Assembly (NCBI GenBank): GCA_964494625.1
Contig: CAZBRT010000001.1
Location: 248,001-312,000 of the forward strand
From: UBA2784 sp964494625
Lineage (GTDB): Bacteria > Pseudomonadota > Alphaproteobacteria > Micropepsales > Micropepsaceae
DNA length: 64,000 nt
Direction: 5' to 3'
The notes beneath the pieces are model-generated. The model was not told the DNA's origin and did not search any database. It saw nothing but the letters and a program-made list of their open reading frames with translations. Numbering within the stretch: position 1 is the stretch's first letter; each line of letters starts with the position of its first letter. Below are positions 1 to 7,009 of this stretch, one piece after another. The position numbers and the translations under genes are program-made.

Positions 1-580
1 GGCCGAGCATCGCGGTGTGGGCGTCATAGTCGCCTTCAACCGTGGAGCCGAAGGTCGTGTCGAACTCGGGGTTCACGGCGGCGAAGTAGGTGTAGTTCGC
101 CTGGACCGACCAGTGGTCGTTCAGCTGGTACGAAGCCTCGGCAAGCAGCTGCCATGCGGCGGTCGTATCGCTGTCGTTCACAGCGGTGAAGAAGCCGAAC
201 AGTTCAACGTCCGTCTTGATGCGCGTGCCACCGATGCCGGCGCCGAGCGAGAGGTCCCACTTGGGAGCGACGTCGAAGTCGTAATAAAGGTTGAGCATGC
301 CCGACAGCGCTTCAGCCTGGTCGCCGGTCACGAAACCGTTGTTTTCGAAATCGTTGAGGCGATAGCCGGCCTCAACTTCAAGGCGCCAACGCTCCTGGAA
401 CGCATAGCCGAGCGCCATCGTGGCGGCCCAACCGGTCTCCATGCCCTGACCCTGGTCGTCTTCAACCCAATTGGCACCAAGCGTGCCATCAAGGTACCAG
501 CCGCGCGTCGAGTCGGCGGTGGCAACTCCACCAAGCGCAGCGGCGAAAGCGCTGGCCAGCAAGATCTGCTTCAAAGCCAT
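1..580 (-). CDS. Outer-membrane beta-barrel protein (OmpA/OmpW-like), 3' part outside window
   Basis: Read on the minus strand from an ATG at 580, the frame is open for 193 codons to the window edge, so the C-terminus is missing. It begins MALKQILLASAFAAALGGVATA, shown here only as the extent of a typical Sec signal peptide of about 22 residues. The mature part has alternating aromatic and polar stretches typical of beta strands, for example GWYLDGTLGANWVED, LGYAFQERWRLEVEAGYR and MLNLYYDFDVAPKWDLSLG. These resemble the 8-stranded porin-like OmpA N-terminal/OmpW fold. GGGA lies 8-11 bases before the start. Likely an outer-membrane structural or small-molecule channel protein. Whether a C-terminal OmpA peptidoglycan-binding domain follows cannot be seen. 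Confidence 0.8.
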   Translation of the reverse strand, partial: MALKQILLASAFAAALGGVATADSTRGWYLDGTLGANWVEDDQGQGMETGWAATMALGYAFQERWRLEVEAGYRLNDFENNGFVTGDQAEALSGMLNLYYDFDVAPKWDLSLGAGIGGTRIKTDVELFGFFTAVNDSDTTAAWQLLAEASYQLNDHWSVQANYTYFAAVNPEFDTTFGSTVEGDYDAHTAMLG

Positions 581-972
581 TTTCTTGTCCCTCTAAAGAA
601 GGGGCAATCCGCCCCCGAAAATCCGCTGGTCACGCCCCCCGTGAGCGTGTTCCCCCGCGATCGAGGGAGTCGATAGCACAAGGCTTTGGCCCCACGAAAC
701 CTAAACTCCTGCGCAACATGGGCATTGGGTGCGGATTGGCACCAGCTTGTTGCACTTGTGCCACGGACTTTGCGGCTGGCGATGACGCGCCGCCATTGAT
801 TAAAGACCTTATTTTTCAATATGTTACGACTCATTGAGAGGCGTTATCAATCCGCGCGTAGCCCATACGTGGTAAATGACCGCCATGCCCCAAGGCCCGG
901 GCAAACCCCACCTGACCGCTTCGCCTGGAATCAAGAATGGGGGGGCAAAGCGATTGATCCGTGACTGAGGCG
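581..972. other. Intergenic region upstream of the beta-barrel gene
   Basis: About 390 bases with no convincing gene. It holds the 5' leader and presumably the promoter of the minus-strand beta-barrel gene, but I could not fix a clear -35/-10 pair. The short open frames here lack family resemblance and overlap the signal-peptide coding region. Confidence 0.5.
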
Positions 973-1401
973 TCAAGTTCCGCTGAGGCGCCTGCGGACC
1001 GTTTCCTGGCGCAACAGGATCAGCGGCATCAGCGCAAAGACGATCTGTGCGGCAAAGCCGAACCTGTTTTCGCCCGACACGACAAAGGCCAGCTGATCCA
1101 TGACCGTCCGGTCAACCAAGAGAACGCCCAACACGATCTCGGCTGTCATCAGCAGGAGGAACGCCAGTGACCCCATGGCGATGCGCGCCCCAATCCGTGA
1201 CGGTACCTGAAAGCGCCGTACACAGAACATCGCGGCAGCATACGCAATCGCCAGCATCACCGGCAGTTCGATGAGGATGGCGTTCTCGTCACCTGTCGCT
1301 GGCGCGATCACCATGACGCGCAAGGTGCCGAGCAGAAATCCCGCCGCAAACACAATGGCAAAATAGAGGAAGGCGGGCGCCAACAGGCTGCGAAATTTCA
1401 T
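973..1401 (-). CDS. Small integral membrane protein, intact parental copy of a duplicated fragment
   Basis: A 142-residue protein that is almost entirely hydrophobic, with about four membrane segments (roughly residues 5-25, 40-60, 75-95 and 115-135). It has a short basic C-terminal tail. No function is recognised. It lies 39 bases downstream of the carboxylesterase gene on the same strand, so the two may be co-transcribed. Its first 76 codons and start region recur at 4488-4728 with only a few base differences, joined there to a foreign gene. This copy is full length and appears to be the source of that fragment. Confidence 0.65.
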   Translation of the reverse strand: MKFRSLLAPAFLYFAIVFAAGFLLGTLRVMVIAPATGDENAILIELPVMLAIAYAAAMFCVRRFQVPSRIGARIAMGSLAFLLLMTAEIVLGVLLVDRTVMDQLAFVVSGENRFGFAAQIVFALMPLILLRQETVRRRLSGT

Positions 1402-1415
1402 GTGGCGCCCTCCCT
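1175..1415. repeat. Direct repeat unit A1 (partner at 4488-4728)
   Basis: This stretch covers the start region and first 76 codons of the small membrane-protein gene. It is repeated in the same orientation at 4488-4728, a constant offset of 3313 bases. By eye there are roughly five differences over 241 bases. The left boundary is the hexamer ATGGCG, which is also present in the dehydrogenase sequence it was joined to. Confidence 0.85.
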
Positions 1416-1440
1416 CATGAAGCGGACAGCGGGAATTTCC

Positions 1441-3054
1441 TCATTCCGGCAGGGCTGAACCGAAAGGTGCACCGCGCACAGCATCATAGACTGCATCAAA
1501 CACCGCAAGCTGCGGATCAACCGGCGCCTTGCGCACGGAGATTACCTCGCCGAGCTCAAGCACGTCACCATTATCGCCCATGAAAGAGGGCCAAAGCGGC
1601 AGATCCGGTCCGTTGGGATCTCCGGTTGTCGCAAAATTGATCCAGTAGCGGGTCATCGTGTCTGCCAGACGCCGGTCAGCGGCGCTCCATCCCCAAGGCT
1701 CCTGGCCGAGATGGTCAAACATGTACCAAAGCTCTGCAAAGTGGCTGGCGCCCCACTCCACGCGCACACTGTCTGCCGGAAACGGGGGGCGCTGCGAGAA
1801 GCGGTAGTAGAATACGTTGCTCTCAGGCCCGCCGTCCGCAGGAATGCGCGCGGCAAGACGCGCCCACGCCCACATATCCCACCCGAAGCGCAGGTCGCGC
1901 TCGAAGGCAGCGCGGGCATTGCGCGCGCCGGCATCATCGCTGAAGGGATAGGCACTTATCAGTGGCGGCGGCAATGCGCCCCAGGCCCGGGCAATGTCAT
2001 CGCCAAACGATGCAGCGCTGACATTTTTCAGATCAACCAGCGCATTGGCTTCTTCCGCATTTGATCCAATAAGGACAGGCACATTGTTCAGGCGGCCCGA
2101 CACATAGGCATCGTACGGTGAAAGCGGGAGCAGGACCGGCTCGATCACGGGATGGCTCACACGCGCCGCCAATCCCTGCATGAGCGCGTCTGCGGGCATG
2201 GCGCGCAAGGCATCGATGGAACTTGCCCCGAGCGATCGGGCGTAGGCGACACCATCGGCCTCTGCGTTTGCCAGCAAATAGTGCGGTGCCAATTGAACCG
2301 GCTCAAAGACGCCGCCACTTTGTGCAATCGCCCGATGAAACAATCCTGCTGCACGCGGCGAGGCGATGAGAAGGCTCACCGACATCGCGCCAGCCGATTG
2401 GCCAAAGATGGTCACATTGCCGGGATCACCACCGAAGGCTGCGATGTTGCGCTTCACCCATTCAAGGGCTGCGACCTGGTCCATCAACCCGTAATTGCCT
2501 GAAGTGGCCTTGCCGGATTCCGCGCTGAGTTCCGGATGGGCCAGAAATCCGAAGGGGCCAAGCCGATAGGCAAGCGTGACAACCACGACGCCGCGTCGTG
2601 CCAATTGATCACCCCAATAAAGCGGCAGTGCCGTCGAACCATTGGTGTAACCGCCGCCGTGGATCCAGACCATGACCGGTCTTGGGGCTCGCGCCGAGTC
2701 ACGCGGCCGGTCTTCGGGAGTCCAGACATTGAGGTAGAGGCAATCCTCGCCGGTTTGCGGCGCCGGCTCGCCGGGAATCGAGACCCCTGTCTGCATGCAG
2801 GCGGGCGCAAACGCCGTCGCCTGCCGCACGCCGCTCCAAGGGGCCGGGAGCGCAGGCGGTCGCCAACGCAGGTCGGCAATCGGCGGGGCTGCATAGGGTA
2901 TGCCGAGGAACGACAAGAAGCCGTCACCCAGCGTCCCCTCAATGCGGCCCTCGCTTGTTTCGACGGTCGTTGCCGAAGTTGCAGCAGCGCAGGCTGAGCC
3001 TGTGACCAAAGCAATCCAAAAGCCGAGTAACGGGACGTATCGTTGAAACTGCAT
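1441..3054 (-). CDS. Secreted type-B carboxylesterase/lipase
   Basis: A 537-residue alpha/beta-hydrolase of the cholinesterase/carboxylesterase type B family, predicted to hydrolyse ester bonds in the periplasm or outside the cell. An N-terminal signal peptide of about 23 residues ends near SACA. Family signatures are in order: FLGIPYAAPP near residue 50, EDCLYLNVWTP near 105, the oxyanion-hole motif VWIHGGGY near 130, and the nucleophile elbow GQSAG with Ser220. The acidic member and the histidine of the triad are expected around residues 330-345 and 430-445; GASHFAELWYMF near 430 fits the histidine region. Length is normal for the family. It is divergent from the LytTR regulator, which is a candidate regulator by position only. 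Substrate unknown. Confidence 0.9.
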   Translation of the reverse strand: MQFQRYVPLLGFWIALVTGSACAAATSATTVETSEGRIEGTLGDGFLSFLGIPYAAPPIADLRWRPPALPAPWSGVRQATAFAPACMQTGVSIPGEPAPQTGEDCLYLNVWTPEDRPRDSARAPRPVMVWIHGGGYTNGSTALPLYWGDQLARRGVVVVTLAYRLGPFGFLAHPELSAESGKATSGNYGLMDQVAALEWVKRNIAAFGGDPGNVTIFGQSAGAMSVSLLIASPRAAGLFHRAIAQSGGVFEPVQLAPHYLLANAEADGVAYARSLGASSIDALRAMPADALMQGLAARVSHPVIEPVLLPLSPYDAYVSGRLNNVPVLIGSNAEEANALVDLKNVSAASFGDDIARAWGALPPPLISAYPFSDDAGARNARAAFERDLRFGWDMWAWARLAARIPADGGPESNVFYYRFSQRPPFPADSVRVEWGASHFAELWYMFDHLGQEPWGWSAADRRLADTMTRYWINFATTGDPNGPDLPLWPSFMGDNGDVLELGEVISVRKAPVDPQLAVFDAVYDAVRGAPFGSALPE

Positions 3055-3247
3055 GACATGACCTCAATTTCCGCGGAGCACCCATGCGCCCGCCATCGCC
3101 AAATTCGCGTGGAGAAAATGGCCGTTTGCAGCGATGTCTGGCCAGATCAGGTCGTCCCAGGCGGACCTCTGCACGTCACTTTGGAGGCTCGGGTCAGCGC
3201 CCAGCGCTATGGACGGCCCGAATTGGTCCCTCCAAGATGATTTGGCC

Positions 3248-4093
3248 ATGACCCAGACAGCGCCTGCCCCCGCCTCCCAAGGTTCAACCCTTTCGACCCT
3301 GCAATGGACAGGTCTCTCCTTCGTCTATTGGTTCGTCCTGATGGCGGCGCTGACGCCCGGGAATATCCGCAATGCCATCAGCGCGGGCATTGAGCCGGAC
3401 TGGATATCCGAAATTGTGCGTCTGGCCGGAGCGGGAATCCTTGGCGCATCCGTGACGCCGCTGCTGCTTGTCCTTGCCGACAGGGCGCCCGTCTCGAGAG
3501 GAGAGGCTTGGCGCAACCTCGTCATTCATGCGGCGGCAATCCTTGTCCTTGCTCCGCTGTTGATCGTCGTTTCCTGTTTTCTGGCCGCGTGGGTTTTCGA
3601 AGGGCAAGCCCTTCCGGCATCACGGCAGATCGTGGCGCAGCTATGGGCGGATTTCCTGCTGCTGGCGTTCTGTCTGACGCTGCTTTCGGCCATCATCCAG
3701 ATCGTGGCGCGGATCCGGCGTGCGCCCGTCACGCAGGACGGTCAATGGATTGACCGCCTGACCATCAGCGAGCGAGGCCGGGTCAGTGTCGTCAATCTTT
3801 CCGATGTGATGTGGATCGAAACCCAGGGGAATTATCAGGCGCTGCACACGCAAATTGGCGCGCATCTTTTGCGCGAAACATCAGAGCGGCTGTCTGCGCA
3901 ACTTGACCCGGCGCGGTTCGTCCGCATCCACCGGCGCTACATCGTCGCCTTGGCCCATGTCCGGAAGATGGACGCAGTGGGCAACGGCGATGGTGTTGTC
4001 ACGCTATCCAACGGCGTTCAGTTGCGCCTGTCGCGCCTCTACCGGCGGGCTTTGCGTGAGGGGCTTGGCGCGCCCGATCCGGCGGCGGCCTGA
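3248..4093 (+). CDS. Membrane-anchored LytTR-family DNA-binding regulator
   Basis: 281 residues from the ATG at 3248; an in-frame start exists at 3134, but the extra 38 residues look like untranslated leader. The N-terminal half carries about four hydrophobic segments (roughly residues 20-40, 60-80, 95-120 and 135-160). The C-terminal 95 residues form a LytTR DNA-binding domain, with the hallmark VMWIETQGNYQALH, RFVRIHRRYIVAL and the closing LRLSRLYRRALRE. This 3TM/4TM-LytTR layout is a one-component membrane regulator type. It sits divergent from the carboxylesterase and 133 bases upstream of a truncated dehydrogenase copy. Its 3' end is partly duplicated at 5599-5690, showing that the ancestral neighbour was the dehydrogenase. 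Confidence 0.85.
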   Translation: MTQTAPAPASQGSTLSTLQWTGLSFVYWFVLMAALTPGNIRNAISAGIEPDWISEIVRLAGAGILGASVTPLLLVLADRAPVSRGEAWRNLVIHAAAILVLAPLLIVVSCFLAAWVFEGQALPASRQIVAQLWADFLLLAFCLTLLSAIIQIVARIRRAPVTQDGQWIDRLTISERGRVSVVNLSDVMWIETQGNYQALHTQIGAHLLRETSERLSAQLDPARFVRIHRRYIVALAHVRKMDAVGNGDGVVTLSNGVQLRLSRLYRRALREGLGAPDPAAA

Positions 4094-4493
4094 TGGCGGC
4101 ATCACAAACGCCAGAGGGTCGAAACGCGATTATCAAAATCGCAGGTGCTCGGTCCGTTGGCAATTCGCGGGCCTAGCGTTGCGCCCCCGTGCGGTGCATG
4201 TTGGCCGCAAATAACGGGAGGCTCTCATGAATTTTCAGGTTCCAACGACTGCGCTTCAGCTTCATTCGCTCGTAACCAAGGATGGCGAGTTGCAATTGTC
4301 GCTTGCCCGCGTTGCGGTTGAGGCGCCGGGGGCTGATGAGGTTCTGGTGCGAATTGAGGGGGCGCCGATCAATCCGTCGGATCTCGGGCTGTTGATCGGG
4401 CCTGCTGACATGAAGGCCGCGCGCGTCGCGGGCAAGGGCGCCGAGACGGTGGTTTCGGCGCCGATCGCGCCGCAATTCATGCGCATGATGGCG
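3902..4493. repeat. Direct repeat unit B1 (partner at 5600-6087)
   Basis: Covers the last third of the LytTR gene, the spacer, and the first 89 codons of a zinc-type dehydrogenase gene. The same order recurs at 5600-6087. In the partner copy the LytTR part has two internal deletions, of about 80 and 23 bases, while the spacer and the dehydrogenase start are nearly identical (about ten differences over 267 bases in the coding part). Confidence 0.85.
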
Positions 4494-4523
4494 ATGCGCG
4501 CCCCAATCCGTGACGGTACCTGA
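4227..4523 (+). pseudogene. Truncated 5' copy of the zinc-type dehydrogenase
   Basis: It starts with the same GGGAGG ribosome-binding site and ATG as the intact gene at 5822. It encodes the same first 89 residues with a few substitutions (for example H for R in LQLHSL). At 4488-4493 it passes into sequence copied from the small membrane-protein gene, reads nine or ten foreign residues and stops at 4523. Only the N-terminal GroES-like region remains, without the nucleotide-binding domain, so no enzyme activity is expected. Because the translation signals are intact, a 98-residue peptide could still be made. Confidence 0.85.
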
Positions 4524-4714
4524 AAGCGCCGTACACAGAGCATCGCGGCAGCATACGCAATCGCCAGCATCACCGGCAGTTCGATGAGGATGGCGTTCTC
4601 GTCACCTGTCGCTGGCGCGATCACCATGACGCGCAAGGTGCCGAGCAGAAATCCCGCCGCAAACACGATGGCAAAATAGAGGAAGGCGGGCGCCAACAGG
4701 GTGCGATATTTCAT
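4488..4714 (-). pseudogene. Truncated copy of the small membrane protein
   Basis: The ATG at 4714 and the following 76 codons match the membrane protein at 973-1401 almost exactly. The frame then crosses into the antisense strand of the truncated dehydrogenase and stays open to about 4262 without any sensible protein. About two of four membrane segments survive. It lies 66 bases downstream of the 4781-5425 gene on the same strand. Non-functional remnant. Confidence 0.8.
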
Positions 4715-4780
4715 GCGGCGCCCTCCCTGGTTCCGCTGATGGCGGGATTTCTCACACGGCGGCTGCGCTGACAAATGCTG

Positions 4781-5425
4781 TCAGCCTGCAAGCCATGCGG
4801 GCCACAAAATGTGCCAGCAGAGATAGTAGCCCAGCCGGAGCGAATACATCACCACAAAGCCATACCGGCGCAGGAGAAAGAGTTCGGCCATGCCGAAGAG
4901 AAGAAGATGCGCGGCCACGAAGGCCGAAAGATCGCCCTCGGCACCCATCACCTGCAGCGCCGCTTCCGGCACCGAGGCCGCCATCATGGTCATCCACGGC
5001 CGCGATCGGGCAAAATCCGGTGCCCACGACACGATTGCGGCAAGGGGAAGGAGATGCAGGCCGACCTGCGCGGCAAAACCCATGGCGGGATAAAACGCGA
5101 GCGACCACGGCAAGGGTGCATTCATGCCGGGTGGAAAGCCCGCCAGCTGGTCCACGATGACGACGATCAAGGCGAAACCAGCTACCAGCATGGGGACGAT
5201 GCGCAACGTCTCCGGTAGCGGGGCGCCCCACCAACCACGCCGCTTCAGCAGCGGGGCCAACACCAAAGCCACGATGCCCAGCGCGGCGATACAGAGTGCC
5301 GGTTCGGCAGGTCCGAAGAAGCGGGCAAACCACGGTGCCAAATGCGGCCCGGCAAACGCGGCGGCGCCAACCGCCAGGATCGCGACTGCGACGACACCTT
5401 GTTCTGCGCGAGGGGAGCTTCGCAT
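4781..5425 (-). CDS. Polytopic membrane protein of unknown function
   Basis: A 214-residue protein with about six or seven hydrophobic segments separated by short loops, and a C-terminus rich in Tyr, Leu and Trp (YYLCWHILWPAWLAG). I considered the CAAX-protease/CPBP family but do not see its EExxxR motif, so no function is assigned. It is inserted between two broken gene fragments and is the only intact reading frame in the mosaic segment. Its ATG is preceded by AGGGGAGC-type purines only weakly positioned. Codon composition resembles the surrounding genome. Confidence 0.6.
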   Translation of the reverse strand: MRSSPRAEQGVVAVAILAVGAAAFAGPHLAPWFARFFGPAEPALCIAALGIVALVLAPLLKRRGWWGAPLPETLRIVPMLVAGFALIVVIVDQLAGFPPGMNAPLPWSLAFYPAMGFAAQVGLHLLPLAAIVSWAPDFARSRPWMTMMAASVPEAALQVMGAEGDLSAFVAAHLLLFGMAELFLLRRYGFVVMYSLRLGYYLCWHILWPAWLAG

Positions 5426-5498
5426 GTCTTGCCTCCAGCACCGGCCATTTGCACTGCCAATCGGCGTGACCAGGACGCCTAAACCTGACCGGTCGCGT

Positions 5499-5598
5499 CG
5501 CGCGCCTCATAGCCCAAGGCAACGAAAGAGTCTGACGCGTGTTCGACAGAAGCAGGCGATGGCGCTTCGCCCGGAATGTCAACGATGTTCTTCACGCA
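5499..5598 (-). pseudogene. 100-bp internal fragment of a GrpB-family gene
   Basis: Aligns without gaps to 9141-9240, inside the GrpB-family gene at 8845-9372, with roughly 13 mismatches. Translated on the minus strand it reads as GrpB residues about 45-77, including VDIPGEAP and FVALGYEAR, still open and conservatively substituted. No start or stop belongs to it. It is more diverged than the neighbouring duplications, so it may derive from a paralogue or an older event. It ends at 5594-5598, where CGCA is shared with the LytTR remnant. Confidence 0.8.
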
Positions 5599-5690
5599 GC
5601 TTGATCCCGCGCGGTTCGTCCGCATCCAACGGCGTCAAGCTGCGCCTGTCGCGGCTCCATCGGCGCGCCCGATCCGGCGGCGGCCTGACG
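5599..5690 (+). pseudogene. Frameshifted remnant of the LytTR regulator C-terminus
   Basis: Starts with LDPARFVRI, as in the intact LytTR domain, then loses 80 bases between two ATCCA pentamers (3926-3930 and 4006-4010 in the intact gene). It later loses about 23 more bases. The first deletion shifts the frame, so the remainder reads as arginine/alanine-rich nonsense that continues in frame into the dehydrogenase start. This is why an apparent 463-residue fusion frame exists from 5576; it should not be annotated as a fusion protein. Confidence 0.8.
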
Positions 5691-5821
5691 GCGGTATAAC
5701 AAACGCCAGAGGGTCGAAACGCGATCATCAAAATCGCAGGTGCTCGGTCCGTTGGCAATTCGCGGGCCTAGCGTCGCGCCCCCGTGCGGTGCATGTTGGC
5801 CGCCAACATTGGGAGGCTCTC

Positions 5822-6967
5822 ATGAATTTTCAGGTTCCAACGACCGCGCTTCAGCTTCGTTCGCTCGTGACCAAAGACGGCGAGTTGCAATTGTCGCTTG
5901 CCCGCGTTGCGGTTGAGGCGCCGGGGGCTGATGAGGTTCTGGTGCGGATTGAGGGGACGCCGATCAATCCGTCGGATCTCGGGCTGTTGATCGGGCCTGC
6001 GGACATGAAGGCCGCGCGCGTCGCGGGCAAGGGCGCTGAGACGGTGGTTTCGGCGCCGATCGCGCCGCAATTCATGCGCATGATGGCGCCGCGCCTCGGC
6101 CAATCGATGCCGGTGGGCAATGAAGGTGCGGGCGTGGTCGTAAAGGCCGGCGCTTCGCCCGCGGCGCAAGCGTTGCTGGGCAAGACGGTCGCGATCATCG
6201 GCGGGGCAATGTACGCACAATACCGCACCATCAAGGCTGCCGATGTGTTGCTGCTTCATGCGGGTACGAGCGCCGCAGAAGGCGCGTCGTGTTTCGTCAA
6301 TCCGCTGACGGCGCTTGGCATGGTCGAGACGATGCGGCGCGAGAACCACAAGGCGCTGGTGCATACGGCGGCGGCGTCGAATTTGGGCCAGATGCTCAAC
6401 AAGATTTGTCTCGCCGACGGCATTGGCCTCGTCAACATCGTGCGCAGTGCCGAGCAGGAAAAGATTTTGCGCGACGCGGGTGCGAAGATCGTTCTCAATT
6501 CGCAGGCACCGGGTTTCATGGAAGCGTTGACGCGGGCACTCGCCGAGACGGGGGCTACGCTTGCCTTCGACGCGATCGGCGGCGGAAAGCTCGCCAGCCA
6601 GATCCTGACTTGCATGGAGGCGGCGGCGAACCAGACTGCCGCCGGGTACAGCCGTTACGGTTCGACCACCTACAAGCAGGTCTATATTTACGGCGGGCTC
6701 GACACGGGGCCGACGGAACTGACGCGGTCATTCGGCATGGCGTGGGGCGTCGGCGGCTGGCTGTTGACGCCGTTCCTGATGAAGATCGGCGGCGCGGAGA
6801 TCCAGCGCTTGCGCCAGCGCGTGGCCGACGAGATCAAGACAACTTTCGCCAGCCACTATACGCGCACGATTTCGCTCACCGAAGCGCTGCAGCCGGAAAT
6901 GATCATCGCTTACAACAAGCGCGCGACCGGCGAGAAGTTCCTGATCAATCCCCACAAGGACGCTTGA
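5822..6967 (+). CDS. Zinc-type alcohol dehydrogenase-like oxidoreductase (MDR superfamily)
   Basis: 381 residues from the ATG at 5822, which has a strong GGGAGG site 6 bases upstream. Medium-chain dehydrogenase/reductase layout: an N-terminal GroES-like domain (VLVRIEGTPINPSDLGLLIG near residue 40) and a Rossmann domain near residues 180-300, including HTAAASNLGQMLNKIC and LAFDAIGGGKLASQIL. The catalytic-zinc ligand set of classical alcohol dehydrogenases is not evident, so it is more likely a quinone-reductase/enoyl-reductase-like member using NAD(P)H. Substrate unknown. The preceding duplicated block suggests it once followed the LytTR gene directly. Confidence 0.85.
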   Translation: MNFQVPTTALQLRSLVTKDGELQLSLARVAVEAPGADEVLVRIEGTPINPSDLGLLIGPADMKAARVAGKGAETVVSAPIAPQFMRMMAPRLGQSMPVGNEGAGVVVKAGASPAAQALLGKTVAIIGGAMYAQYRTIKAADVLLLHAGTSAAEGASCFVNPLTALGMVETMRRENHKALVHTAAASNLGQMLNKICLADGIGLVNIVRSAEQEKILRDAGAKIVLNSQAPGFMEALTRALAETGATLAFDAIGGGKLASQILTCMEAAANQTAAGYSRYGSTTYKQVYIYGGLDTGPTELTRSFGMAWGVGGWLLTPFLMKIGGAEIQRLRQRVADEIKTTFASHYTRTISLTEALQPEMIIAYNKRATGEKFLINPHKDA

Positions 6968-7009
6968 ACCATGATCGTCGATGGCTGGGGTGAGTACCCG
7001 ACGCCAGTC

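Noticed and set aside
4262..4774. 170-residue minus-strand frame
   Set aside because: Only the first part after 4714 is a real (truncated) membrane-protein copy; the rest is antisense of the truncated dehydrogenase.
5576..6967. 463-residue frame joining a LytTR-like start to the zinc-type dehydrogenase
   Set aside because: The first 82 residues are a frameshifted LytTR remnant plus untranslated spacer. The real start is the ATG at 5822 with a strong ribosome-binding site, as in the duplicate at 4227.
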